This document shows, in pieces, positions 41,411-51,466 of a DNA stretch of 64,000 bases. Below the pieces are notes generated by a model. The model was not told where the DNA came from and did not search any database. It saw nothing but the letters and a program-made list of their open reading frames with translations. Made by a program: the position numbers and the translations under genes. This DNA comes from Corinectria fuckeliana (Eukaryota > Ascomycota > Sordariomycetes > Hypocreales > Nectriaceae): assembly GCA_019137255.1 (NCBI GenBank), contig WPDH01000001.1:1-64000 (forward strand). Direction: 5' to 3'. Within the stretch, counting starts at the first letter, position 1. Every line of letters starts with the position of its first letter.

Positions 41411-42434
41411 TCACCAAATCCCCGGAATCACCGCCCTCTTCTTACCCACCTTGTCCTCTCCGAACCGCTCCACGTACCACCGCTTCCCCCTCACGGCCCG
41501 CGGGACCATGCTGAACATCTCGTTGACGAGAAACGCCCTCGCCGGCACGCTGCCCCAGCCCGCCGCCATCCAGAAGCCCGCCCACTCCACCCACTCGCAC
41601 AGGTAGTGCGGGTAGAGCACGTACCGGAAGAGCCCGGCCTGCGGGACCTGGTAGTGCTTGTCGACCGCCGCGCCGCCGCTGCTGCTGCCGCTGCCGCTGC
41701 CGCTGCCGCTGCCGCCCATCTCGCGGCGGACGCGGGCCTGGCGGGCTTGCTCCCGCCGGCGGATGTCCCGCAGCTCCTCGTCGTGGAAGAAGTTGGACGC
41801 CAGGCCGAGGTAGAAGACGATGATGCCCGCGGCGAACTGCGGCACCGACGACTGCGCCGCCCACGCCTCCTCCGTGACCGGGCCGTAGGCCGCCAGCCAC
41901 GAGCCCAGGCACGTCGCGTTGAACAGCTGGAAGCTGAGCGCCAGCAGCCACACGCCGACGTGCAGCGGCGACATGGACGGCTGGAGGAAGGGGAACATGA
42001 CGGCCCGGTACGAGTAGTGGATCACCTGAGCCCTGTCAGCGCAAGCACTCGGCCGTGAAATGTCGTCCGAGGCCGACTCACAAAAAGCCCGGCCAGCACC
42101 TTGTTCTGCCACGGGAGGTCGTCGATGCCATGTTGTGCCGGCAGCGTCTTCATCAGGTACAGCAGCGTCATGGCCCCGGGAGCCTCCATGGTGAGCCAGC
42201 CGATGCGGCCTGGCAGGTTCAGCCGGCTAACGACCGAAGTCTTGCCCATGCCGTACCATCCAATGAGCCATTGCGCCGACCCAATCTGAATCATTGGGGT
42301 TAGACTACTCCCATATCCGAGGGCTGGGTCGGACCGTCAGGGGTACGTACAATCGGGTAAGAGATTTGCCAGATTTTGAGGATGAGCTCGTAGTTTTCCC
42401 GCGTTGGGGGCATCCATCCTTCGATGACTGCCAT
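41411..42434 (-). CDS. Steroid 5-alpha-reductase-like membrane protein
   Basis: Three exons: 42434-42351, 42285-42082 and 42025-41411; introns of 65 and 56 nt; 300 aa with several membrane helices. The C-terminal part has the 3-oxo-5-alpha-steroid 4-dehydrogenase (DET2/SRD5A) signatures: NFFHDEELRDIRR, YQVPQAGLFRYVLYPHYLCEWVEW, and the end RWYVERFGEDK, which corresponds to the usual HKWYLEKFEDYPK-like end. Such enzymes reduce a C=C bond of sterols or related lipids with NADPH in the ER. An insert of about 20 residues, Gly/Ser-rich, lies between the two motifs and is coded by a CCGCTG microsatellite at about 41686-41716. The substrate is unknown. Confidence 0.87.
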
Positions 42435-42878
42435 TTTGGAAGAACTGGAAATTAGGCCTGCTGTCAAGTTGCAGCTTGTACATGTTCTGTTCAACTATGG
42501 ACACCCTCGTTCCGCGATGACGGCTGCTCGGCGACGAATTTTGACACTCGTCACCGCCTGCCCGTTTAGAGGCATTGGACCTCGAGACCATGTCGAGCAA
42601 ATGACAAGAGCAAAACTTGCTCAGATTATAGGCGCCTAGGGAACAATTGTTCATCACAAGGAAACAGAAACTAAAGATGACCGCAGCTTAGATCCTAGAT
42701 TCATGGTGGTGCTGTGCTGATATGCAGATCGGAAGCCGACCACTTATAATCCGAATCAATACATTGCGACCTTTCGACTATCAGAAACAACGCCATGCTA
42801 CAATGCATCCCAGTCCAATCCCGTGCCGTCCCACGTTCCTCATCGCTCATTCCTCATTTGTTCTCTTTAATCCATCCA
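42435..42878. other. Short intergenic region between two minus-strand genes
   Basis: It holds the promoter of the reductase gene and the 3' end of the deubiquitinase gene. Nothing else is seen. Confidence 0.5.
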
Positions 42879-45302
42879 TCACATCACGGTACAATCCCGG
42901 TCCCTTGATGATCCCCCGTTACCCATGACTGCTCCTGGGCTCACAGGCGGCCGTGCCGCGGCAGTTCGCCCCTGAGGACGCTGTCCACTTGTCGGGGCAT
43001 TCATACTTGTCCTCGTCGACTGTCTCGACACGATTGGGCTGGTATTCGCATGATTGGGGTGTCCCACCGGTGGCTGGTACGCAACATCGTGCGCCGCTTG
43101 CTCATACGACGGTGGTGCATCGTCGCCATCTTCAGTCGGCCGTGTTACGCCCGACTGCTGAGGCGGAATCAGCGATCGCACCTGTTGGCTAGATCGAGGC
43201 TGTGTAGCAGCATTGGAGCTGGTTCGTGCGGGAACGATACCGCCGCCGCCCCGGCCTCCCCCTCGGCCTCCTCGGCCTCCACGTCCGGGTATCGATCCCA
43301 GATTAGGCACCGGTTGCCGCCCCTGTTGCTCAATGTATTGCTCCGAGAGGGCCTTTTCCCTCTTGCGCCGGGCTTCAGCCTCTCGGTGTCGCTCATCTTC
43401 CTCCTCCTGGAGCTGCAAGGCGAGTGCCAAGTCTCGATCTTCTTGTTCGGTGTGTGGGCTCATGGGTTCCTCCTCTTGTCGTGCCTTGCCTCGTCTCGAT
43501 ACCGTCTGCCAATCGCCCCCTGCATCAACGCTCGAGGCGAGAATAGCACCAGTTCCCACCGTTCGAAAATCTCCTGACAGAAATTCCGTGCTCTCGCCGT
43601 TGACATCGGACAGCGTCTCCCAGACAATGTCCTCGTGGCTCTTGAATCCCGCGTCCGTTACCAGCGTCAGTAGCTGCAATGTCTCAGGGTGGCAGTATAG
43701 CGTGCTGAAGTGGTCGTTGCGGAACAGGATCGCAAATGTGCCGGGGCGAATCGCCCTACCAATGACCTCGATTCCCCAGTGCGTAAGCTGAGTGGCCGAG
43801 GAAAGCAGAAACGATTTGATGATCAGAATATCATGGTAAAGCTGCTGTTCTGTCTCATCGAGGCCACCCTCGGGGTTTGAAAGCTTCTCCTCGAGCTCCT
43901 CCTCACGGAACAATAGGTTCTGCGCATCTTCATAGGATGCCGCCTGTCGCTCTAGTGCCTCGTACGCCGGCTCCGACTTGGGAGGCAACCATCCATGTAT
44001 CAGGGGAATGGAAAAGGTGGCGTACAGACTCATCTCAGCCGTGTTCTCAAAGGTTCCCGGGATGAGGTCGCCACGTTCAGTTGGGTGAAGATGCGTCAAG
44101 GATGTGCGCTTGTAGGCGTTGATCATTTGAGGAGTCGGGACGAAACGAGGGTTAACATTCATCCCCGTGTGCAGGCTTTGAAGGAAAGCATAGAGGTCCG
44201 AAACATCGGGCAGCGCGTCTTCCGAGTTGGTTCTCCGCGGAGACATCAGTTCGTCGAACACAGCATCCAGCAGTAGGTTTAAGCTGACCTGTTCTCGAGA
44301 CCGGAGAACCTGAACCAGCGCGGTGTCGGAATTGTCGGCAGGGGTTGTCAATGTCAAGGCATTGACAAGAGCCACCAGAGGACATGGCCCGTTGGCATTC
44401 TGGATCAGAATGGGAGATGTACGGGGGTTTTTTGGTGCAGTCGTGTCGTGCCACTTGATGTTCTTGACCTGGTATGTTTCTGCGCCGTCGACCTGTTGTC
44501 GCGAAGGCTTCCAGGTTGGTTTGTCGGTTGGTTTGTCGGTTGATGGTCTGGGCGGCAGTGGCGGCTTTGCCTCATCCAGCTCCGCGACTTCTGCGTCTAT
44601 CAAGTTCCAGTCCTCGGTTGCCTTGGCTTTACCCTTGGTTGATCCCAAGTCATCCCACACGTGCGTCTCATCTGTGAACTCATCAGGTAAGGCGTTCATT
44701 GGCTGCGCGGGAACCTTGTTCTTTCCGAGAGGATCCTCGTCCCAGGCGGGAGACGAGCTTCGGGATGGCAGAGATATCAGCGCAGGCGACGAAGCCGGCT
44801 GGGGCATGGGAGTCTTTTCCCAAGGGTCCTTGGGCGGAGGCGACGGACCGAGCTGGGGAACGGCAATATTCTCCCAGGTGTCCTTGGAACCCGGTGCGTC
44901 AAACTGCGAGGACGCATTTGGCTCTCTCGCAGGTTGCCACGGGTTGCTAGGCTCCAGGCTCAACTTGGACAGGGACTCGGCTGGGTCCTGGACCTTTTTC
45001 CGCAGGAACGGGTTCGTTTCGGCTCTGTTGCCACCAGGCTTCATAGAAGAAGGTGTCCCATCTAGTGGCAGGGTGTCGGTGTTCTTCGCGTCGCCCCAGA
45101 CCGACTCCTCCTCTTGTTCCATGGTCGCAAACGCTCCGCCCGGTCGCAACGCAGCGGGAACGGTTTGGGAGCTTTGTCCCTCACGCCGCGCGACATCCTT
45201 CCATCCTTCGCCTCCGTCTGCCCAGGGGTTACTGGACACTGGCTTCGGTTCTGACCCTTCGATCGGGGCCTGAGTGTCGTGTGGGGGTCTTTCAGAGGCC
45301 AT
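42879..45302 (-). CDS. MINDY-family deubiquitinase
   Basis: Single exon, 807 aa. The N-terminal 270 residues are disordered, with Trp-containing acidic repeats (NPWADGG, DTWENIAVP, DPWEKTPMP). The catalytic domain starts near residue 280 (YQVKNIKWHD) and contains ILIQNANGPCPLVALVNAL with the catalytic Cys at 307, then the later FRNDHFSTLY motif with the catalytic His near 529. These are the marks of the MINDY family, which cuts Lys48-linked ubiquitin chains. A charged helix of ubiquitin-interacting type (DLALALQLQEEEDERH) follows the catalytic domain, as in MINDY-1. The tail is Gly/Arg/Pro-rich and ends CTVM, a CaaX-like box that would allow prenylation and membrane anchoring. The family assignment is strong; lipidation is inference. 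Confidence 0.92.
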   Translation of the reverse strand: MASERPPHDTQAPIEGSEPKPVSSNPWADGGEGWKDVARREGQSSQTVPAALRPGGAFATMEQEEESVWGDAKNTDTLPLDGTPSSMKPGGNRAETNPFLRKKVQDPAESLSKLSLEPSNPWQPAREPNASSQFDAPGSKDTWENIAVPQLGPSPPPKDPWEKTPMPQPASSPALISLPSRSSSPAWDEDPLGKNKVPAQPMNALPDEFTDETHVWDDLGSTKGKAKATEDWNLIDAEVAELDEAKPPLPPRPSTDKPTDKPTWKPSRQQVDGAETYQVKNIKWHDTTAPKNPRTSPILIQNANGPCPLVALVNALTLTTPADNSDTALVQVLRSREQVSLNLLLDAVFDELMSPRRTNSEDALPDVSDLYAFLQSLHTGMNVNPRFVPTPQMINAYKRTSLTHLHPTERGDLIPGTFENTAEMSLYATFSIPLIHGWLPPKSEPAYEALERQAASYEDAQNLLFREEELEEKLSNPEGGLDETEQQLYHDILIIKSFLLSSATQLTHWGIEVIGRAIRPGTFAILFRNDHFSTLYCHPETLQLLTLVTDAGFKSHEDIVWETLSDVNGESTEFLSGDFRTVGTGAILASSVDAGGDWQTVSRRGKARQEEEPMSPHTEQEDRDLALALQLQEEEDERHREAEARRKREKALSEQYIEQQGRQPVPNLGSIPGRGGRGGRGGGRGGGGIVPARTSSNAATQPRSSQQVRSLIPPQQSGVTRPTEDGDDAPPSYEQAAHDVAYQPPVGHPNHANTSPIVSRQSTRTSMNAPTSGQRPQGRTAAARPPVSPGAVMGNGGSSRDRDCTVM

Positions 45303-45455
45303 GGCGGCCTTGCACAGCGGTAATGTGCAAAGCTACTGTCGTACTGGCAACAAGCGGGGTCGTGCGAGTGGAAGCTTCGGAAGCTCGATCCTGGGTTTCT
45401 AGCGACAATAGTCACGGTTCAATAGCCAAGATGCTGTCGCCGCGGCAGTACGCTA

Positions 45456-45973
45456 TCAGCCACGAATGTCGTCGATAGAATGCTCTGCCTGGACGATCTC
45501 GTACTTGGTCGTATTGAAGCTCAGTGTCGTCACTGCGGATCTAGTCCCGCTCGTGGCGGTGCAGCGTAGGTTTGAAATGTCCACGTGGAGTGAATCAAGG
45601 CGAAGCGACGGCAGCAACTTGATTGACTCTTGTGGAATCGACTCCAGGCACCGGAATTCATGGGCATTGAAACGTAGTTGAAGGATCAAGCTTGCGCGTC
45701 GGTGCAGCTGGAAGGAGTGCCCCGCCGCCAGGTCATCCAGGTCATCCAGCCACGCACCGCCACAGATGACGTGGGCGTCGTTCCATACGATACCTTGGTG
45801 GCCAGGAATGCGGGCTGGATCGCTGCACGTCAGTTCGCCGATAGGGATGCCGTCGACTACCTAGATAGACACTTGAAACTGTTCCTTATTACTGCTGTAC
45901 GAATCACAGGATGCTCCTAGGTCTGCTCGCTACCCTCAAAATGCCACAACGCCAACTCCCAGCCATCACCCAT
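45456..45973 (-). CDS. Uncharacterised 146-aa protein
   Basis: Two exons: 45973-45934 and 45856-45456; intron 45857-45933 (77 nt). The protein starts MGDGWELALWHFE and continues VDGIPIGELTCSDPARIPGH, with an aromatic/Gly-rich middle (GIVWNDAHVICGGAWLDDLDD) and an alternating hydrophobic pattern to the end, suggesting a compact beta-rich domain. There is no signal peptide or membrane segment. Total coding length is divisible by three and the acceptor used (GGTAG/TC) is the only nearby one that keeps the frame. Only the last 78 codons form an uninterrupted ATG-initiated frame, so the gene is easily missed. The start codon is 29 bp downstream of the stop codon of the J-domain gene, on the same strand, so the leader must overlap that gene. 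I recognise no family. Confidence 0.6.
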
Positions 45974-46002
45974 ACAAGAACACTATATCCAGCTGGTCAG
46001 CC

Positions 46003-47112
46003 TCATCGGCCAATGCCCAAGTTCTGTAGTCTCTCGCACGACGGCATGGTGTACGTTTCCGCTACTGCCATCTTCTCCGGGTCCTGGTAGAACCACCCCT
46101 GGGCTTGGTCCCTCAACCTCTGCCGGTAGGTTAACTCGTTGTCGCATTCACTCTTTAGATGCCTCACGAGGTTCACCTCGGCCGTGCGGTCGAGCTTGTT
46201 GAGCTTTCCGTCCGTAAGGCCAGAAACATCATCGGGATTGACAAAGTACTCGACGCCTAGGTTAGGCGTCATGCGGCCTTCCGTATATGGATGTAGCGGG
46301 TGGTCGTAAACCATGCGGGGGGCCGAGGACGAGGTCGAAGAGTCGCCCGAGAAAATGGATGTGACAATCGGTAGAACGAAGAAGAGGATGATTGGTAAAA
46401 GGCCGAGGAACGTCTGGAGAGGACTCGATTCCTGTCGGGCGCCCTGGGTGGCCTCTCGGGGCCTTGTTCGTGGCCTGGCGCCGCCAAATTGGTGCACCCG
46501 GATTCCAGGGCCTCCACCAAAGTTGAAGACGAACTGAGGGCCAGTATCGAAACCTGTTCTGTCAGCGTTGGTCTCGTCTCAATGTGCGGGAATACTACCT
46601 CCAAACTGCCCTCCTCCAAAACCTTGGCCGCCAAAGAACCTGGCAAACATCTCCTCGGGGGTCAACTCGTCTTCAAATCCACCCCGACCCATACCCCCGC
46701 CTTGTTGCCGTTGCTCGAAGCCAGAGAAGGGGTTCTGCGCGCGGGCACTCTCAAATCGACTATCGGGATCCGTTCCGTACTGGTCAAACTTCTCGCGCTT
46801 CTCCTTGTCGCCCAAGATACCGAATGCCCGGCTGACCATTTTGAAAGCCTCGTCGGCGTGCTGATGTCCATTTTTGTCGGGATGCGTCAGAAGCGACTGC
46901 TTCCGGTATGCCTTTTTAATCTCGCTTTCCGTACATGTCGTCTTGACGCTCTCGATGTTGAGAATATCATAAAAGGCTGTGGCATTGCATTTTCGGATTC
47001 GAATGACGGCAGCCTCCTGCTCCGGCGTGAAACCTCGCCCTTGGTTGCCCTGGTTGTGGTCGCGGTTACGGGCCGAACCGGTATCGGCTCCAGAGGCGGT
47101 TGCGCTCGGCAT
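46003..47112 (-). CDS. ER membrane J-domain protein (DnaJB12/Hlj1-like)
   Basis: Two exons: 47112-46599 and 46553-46003; intron 46554-46598 (45 nt); 354 aa. The J domain spans about residues 46-117, with HPDK at 77-80, and is followed by a Gly/Phe-rich region (GGGMGRGGFEDELTPEEMFARFFGG). One membrane segment lies at about 219-239, followed by a C-terminal DUF1977-type domain with YFVNPDDVSG and a Cys near the end (MPSCERLQNLG). This layout is that of DnaJB12/B14 and yeast Hlj1: the J domain faces the cytosol and recruits Hsp70 for ER-associated degradation. A preceding motif, EAAVIRIRKCNATAFYDIL, is typical of the same group. Confidence 0.93.
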
Positions 47113-47730
47113 CGATGGTAGTCACAAAGGTCGGGGTAGTTTCGCGTGGGTGGTCTCGTCGTCTTCGTTACGGCTCGGTGGATTCCGCAAGGTGGCTTCT
47201 TCGGATGATGTCGCGAATTCGTGCGTCAAGGGGAGGGGAACACCGGATCTTGTTGTATATAGTCAAGTCCGGTCGGCCACGAGATTGAAAGCGACAAGCA
47301 GTTTGAAACAGTGATGGGTGAGATGGAAAAGTGGTCTTGTCGGACAATCCCTGGAGCCTCTTTGTTACCATCGCGAGTCCTCAATGCCACGTGATGCCCC
47401 ACTGAAAGCTACCCTAGACTACTTACAAGAGCAAAAAAATTGACAAATGCCTGAATAATACTCCAGGATAAACGCCACAGAGAGTTAAATATCGGTCTGT
47501 TTGATCGGGAATTTTTAATACAGACACTGAGAAAATCTGCTTGTCGACAAAGAGGCTGGGTCATGTCATACAAGTGAGCGGTATCAGGTATATGCAGCAG
47601 TTTGATGCTAAACTACCTCGTAAGTACGGATACTAAACCATCGCACCTAGTCCTTGACGCGAGACAACGGCTTCATATGTAGACTGAACTATGTACACGA
47701 AATCACTTTCCATTGCATGTAGACGCACCC
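47113..47730. other. Intergenic region
   Basis: Promoter side of the J-domain gene and 3' end of the GH5 gene. No coding signal is seen. Confidence 0.5.
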
Positions 47731-48815
47731 TTACGCCCCGATAAACTCCTGGATCTCAGACAGGTAGTTGACATAAGCAGTGCCGCTCGGAGGCTCCATG
47801 CTGAACATGTAGTCTGCCCACCATGGCCCAGCAGCCCACCACAACCAGCCGGTCCACACGTCCGAGTTGTCGAGAAGATGCTGCAACTCGCCACGGATAG
47901 CGGTGATACACTGATCGTTGACGCCGCCGGCAGTCTCACCAAGAACACCCAGCTTGCCGTTCTCCTTGAGCCAAGCAGTGGCCGCCGCGAGACGCTCCGC
48001 GCCGATGGTGCTGCTGACGCAAGTCTCAGCGGTGCCGGAGCCGTCCGAGTCGAGGTACTGGTGCATCTCGTAGACGATCTTGTTCTGAGGGTCCGTAAGG
48101 TCCTTGAGCGAGTCGCCGTTGCCGCTGGAGACCCAGGTCCATGCGCCCGTATACGAGTTGCCTTCGACAAAGATGTACTGCGACGTAGCGCCTGCAGCAC
48201 GGATGCCATTGATGGCGGCTTGGTTCAGCTCAGCAACTAGAGAGTTCTCCATGTCATGGTACTCGTTGTTGGTGTCAAAAATGACGAGATCGTTGTCAGC
48301 GAAGCGCTTGGCAACGGTTGTCCAAAAGCTGCCAAAACCATCCACATCGGTGATGATGTTGTCGTAGTATCGACCAAAGTTGTGGGGGTTGACGACCGCG
48401 TGAGCGTTCCTGTTCATTTTAGCCATGCGCGTTTCTCGAGAGGTATCGCGGAACTTACTGGCCCGTGATGTGGGTGATGACCTGCTCAAGCCCGCTAAAG
48501 TAGGTCTCGTTGATTGCACCCGTCAACTCGTCGGGAACGGCACGTTCCATTCGGAAGCCCACGCGGAACGTGTTCATCCCGGTAGCAATTAAGGTCTACA
48601 AGATCAGCGACATTGGACATTTAGAAAACGAGGAAAGCACCGACATCGATAGCAGCCGTGTCCGGCCATATGTAGTCCTTGTTGAGTGCACCAGGCAGGG
48701 TGCCCGATCCAAATTCACCACCGGCTTCGTTGGCACCGGTAAAGAGAAACTCGCCCGCACAAGCGGCTTGGACGAGGGATGCGCCTGCAGCCGCAGTAAG
48801 AATTGGGAACCGCAT
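47731..48815 (-). CDS. Secreted GH5 endoglucanase-like glycoside hydrolase
   Basis: Three exons: 48815-48645, 48595-48459 and 48409-47731; both introns are 49 nt; 328 aa. The first 20 residues form a signal peptide (MRFPILTAAAGASLVQAACA). The GH5 barrel is recognised by FLFTGANEAGGEFG, MNTFRVGFRMER, HAVVNPHNFGRY, the acid/base motif NEYHDM (Glu about 152) and the nucleophile motif GETAGG (Glu about 261), plus late Trp-rich GWLWWAAGPWW. This matches single-domain fungal endo-beta-1,4-glucanases. No cellulose-binding module is present. It is expected to cut cellulose or mixed glucans outside the cell. The GTCGGT donor of intron 1 is not ideal, but the junction keeps frame and motif order. A TATA box lies 93 nt upstream. 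Confidence 0.92.
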
Positions 48816-48907
48816 GATTGAAGTGAAAGTATCTCGATCAACGAGAAGGAAAGAATGAATGCGTCTGAGAATAGATAGTCCTGACACCGGGCAGTCCGGG
48901 CAAGCGA

Positions 48908-48915
48908 CTTATATA
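48908..48915 (-). promoter_or_regulatory. TATA box of the GH5 gene
   Basis: TATATAAG on the minus strand, 93 nt before the start codon at 48815. The spacing is nearly the same as for the NmrA-like gene. Confidence 0.6.
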
Positions 48916-49652
48916 CGTATGAGCAGCCACAGGTGCTATATGTACAGCACGATATTTACATGGAAAGAAACAACCTACATCCGTCTACGTTACATATTGG
49001 GGACTTGACCAATCTTGGCGAAGGATACCCATCTTCGGGAAATAAGAGTTTGTTTGAAACAGGGGATGTACCCCCTAGCCCTATATTGGATATCCTAGAA
49101 GGCGGTCCAAACACTTGGGTACTTTCGGATGTCGCCTTCTTCGGCTTACCGCTAATACTCAGTAAATTCATACACCTTAGCGCCTTCAATAATTGGCCAG
49201 CATTAAGGAACGTCCACCTAAGTTGTCGGGGATGAGATTAAGGAGACGCTAAGCTGTATGAATTAATTGAGTATTTGCGGTATAAATCTAGAACGGAACG
49301 AGACCTCCGTAGGGTTAAGTTAACTCACAAGAGATCGCACAGTGTTGTATTCGGAATAATTCATCACCTCGCATTCTCGAAGCTCACTAGTCTTAAGAAC
49401 TGGATGTTTCCGACTAAGCACTTGAAACCCGAGACAATGCTCCGGCTCGGCTCGTTGGTGGATCGAATTTTCCGGGTAAACCATCGCGCGATCCAGATTG
49501 ATGAAGGATGACGGCCCAAGCGGCCCCTTACCGACCCCGGAACATCACGTGATCGGACAAACTTGCGGAAAAACCCCCTGCCTGTCGTCTCTGTCGCGAA
49601 TTGAGGCTCATGATGCCGATAGAAAACTCGTTGACGACATGTGCCAGTGATA
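48916..49652. other. Divergent intergenic region (GH5 / uS19m)
   Basis: Less GC-rich than its surroundings, with no recognisable frame. It carries the remainder of the GH5 promoter and the promoter of the ribosomal protein gene. Confidence 0.5.
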
Positions 49653-50079
49653 ATGCAGGCGACACGGGTTCTCCTCAAGCGCTCCGTGTGGAAGGGTAAG
49701 CCCCTTCGAACCTGGTCTTTAGCTATGGAGGCACTGACAATATTCTAGGTCCACACCTCGTTCCGTAAGCTGCCTATCGCCCGAGTTCCATCCGAGGCCG
49801 TCCTAACCTCGATAGCCTCCCCATCGTCTGGCCCAAGAACCAAGGCGACAAGGTCCCTCCCGTCCGAACTCAAGCCCGATCCGCGACGATCCTGCCCAAC
49901 TTTGTGGGACTCAGGTTTGAGGTGCACAATGGGCGCGACTATCACCAGGTGACCATCACCGAGGACATGGTTGGACATAAGCTTGGCGAGTTCTCACCGT
50001 AAGCGAGGCTCCGGCGTTGGAAACGCATCTGCTGACGTTAGACAGGACCCGAAAGCCGAACATTTGGGATAAGAGGTAG
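49653..50079 (+). CDS. rsm19: Mitochondrial ribosomal protein uS19m (Rsm19)
   Basis: Four exons: 49653-49695, 49749-49764, 49816-49998 and 50046-50079; introns of 53, 51 and 47 nt; 91 aa. Exon 2 is only 16 nt. The spliced protein begins MQATRVLLKRSVWKGPHLVP, has ARSATILPNFVGLRFEVHNG and ends with the S19 signature DMVGHKLGEFSPTRKP followed by NIWDKR. These are the standard bacterial/mitochondrial S19 motifs (start KGPHV, GHKLGEF, SPTR). It is a component of the head of the small mitochondrial subunit. No single frame spans the gene, so it is invisible without splicing. All four junctions keep phase and have GTAAGC donors (three of three) and AG acceptors. Confidence 0.93.
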
Positions 50080-50342
50080 AGAGATCCGGGGTATACTATG
50101 TAAAAGGACTGTAATCATTACGCAATCTTGGACCTTACTTGAAGCGACATGAAACGGACGCCGAAGGTGTGAATGCGACGAACACAACGGAGCACATCGA
50201 GACTGAACGAGGCGATGCGGGCTTGACTGAAAGCAATCTATTGCGACCACTGTGAGGCCATGACCGGTCTGACATCTGGCCTCCCATGCGCCAAACCTGT
50301 AACGCCTAGACTATATGCAACTAAGCCCATCCATCCGTAACC

Positions 50343-50964
50343 TCATCGATAAAACTCGCTTCTCTTGACGTTAACTCCGTATTCCCCAACCGCCATTCCC
50401 AGATCCTCCATCGTCAGGACCGTCCTGTTCTGGCTGCCACCCTGCCCACCGCCGCCGTAGCCCGGGCGCTGAATGCCCAGCGGCGCGCCCTTGTCTTGGG
50501 TCTTGCTGCCCGGGGGCCCCACCGGCTGCCCGGGGACCGGGAACCCGGCTGCCGCGCCCAGCGAGCCCATGGGGTTGTTGGCGTTGGTGTTCGACGCGCG
50601 GATGCGGCTGTACTGGTATGCGTCGGCTGCAATGTCGGCGATGAACTTTTGGGTGGCGAGGGCGAGGAGGCGTGCCAGGCGAGGGTCGGTTTGCGGAGGG
50701 GGGGGCAGACCGGCCTTGGTCATGTAGTAATTTGTGACGGCATCGGGAATCTGGACGGTTAGAAGAGGTCGATGTAGAGGGGTAAGTAAGCAGACTTACG
50801 ATGGGAGCGCAGTCGTCCATCTTATTCAGGAACTCTCGTAGAGAAGTATCCTTTCGCGTCGGCATTCGCGACTCGAGGCCGGGCGGCATAGGCGGGGGAG
50901 CATCATTCGTTTCGGTTGGAGCAGCGGGAGGCTGCTCGGTCTTTTCGGGTGCCTCGCTAGCCAT
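50343..50964 (-). CDS. taf10: TFIID/SAGA subunit TAF10
   Basis: Two exons: 50964-50800 and 50750-50343; intron 50751-50799 (49 nt); 190 aa. A Pro/Glu-rich N-terminus is followed by the TAF10 histone fold: LREFLNKMDDCAPIIPDAVTNYYM, with the exon junction inside it, then DPRLARLLALATQKFIADIAADAYQYSRIR. A Gly/Pro/Gln linker of about 40 residues interrupts the fold before the last helix (LTMEDLGMAVGEYGVNVKRSEFYR), as is usual in fungal TAF10. Known role: shared subunit of TFIID and SAGA in RNA polymerase II transcription. It converges with the uS19m gene, 263 bp apart. Confidence 0.94.
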
Positions 50965-51466
50965 CTTGATGTTGATGAAAGTTTGGTGATGATTGTGATG
51001 GAGTTGAACGTTCCGAGAGGATGACGCGCTCGGGTAGTCACGTGATCGATCGTCAGGCAGGATTGAGTTGAAGCTCTCCGGGTGGCATTACAGTGCTAGA
51101 CTTACGACCGGTTGCACGATCAGACGTAAGAGCACCCGCGAAATAGACCACATGTAACGAATTCATTCATTGCAGTTCATCTCGGGCCATGAGTTTCTTA
51201 GAAGCGCGCGGAACTTGAATTATTGCGGACGCCGCGATTCCGCCCGCGACCCATTCAAAGCCCTTGCCTAAATTGCAATCTATATTCGCCTTGAAATCAA
51301 AGCCCCGTGCCTCAAACCGTAAGCCGTGGGCGCCATATATTACCGCCTTCGACCCCCCAAACCAACGCCATCCATGCAGCTCCAGTCGGAGTGTCGGCCG
51401 AAACAGCCTGTCGTGTTACATAGGTACTCGATTTGCGCGCAAACCGGACCGTCATTCAGTCGTGGT
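50965..51466. other. Short intergenic region
   Basis: Promoter of TAF10 and 3' end of the KDEL receptor gene, both on the minus strand. Nothing else is seen. Confidence 0.5.

Noticed and set aside
44323..45273. 316-codon open frame on the plus strand
   Set aside because: Antisense of the disordered part of the MINDY gene.
45857..45933. Alternative acceptor CTAG directly before GTAGTC for the 146-aa gene
   Set aside because: It breaks the reading frame with exon 1; the acceptor four bases downstream keeps it.
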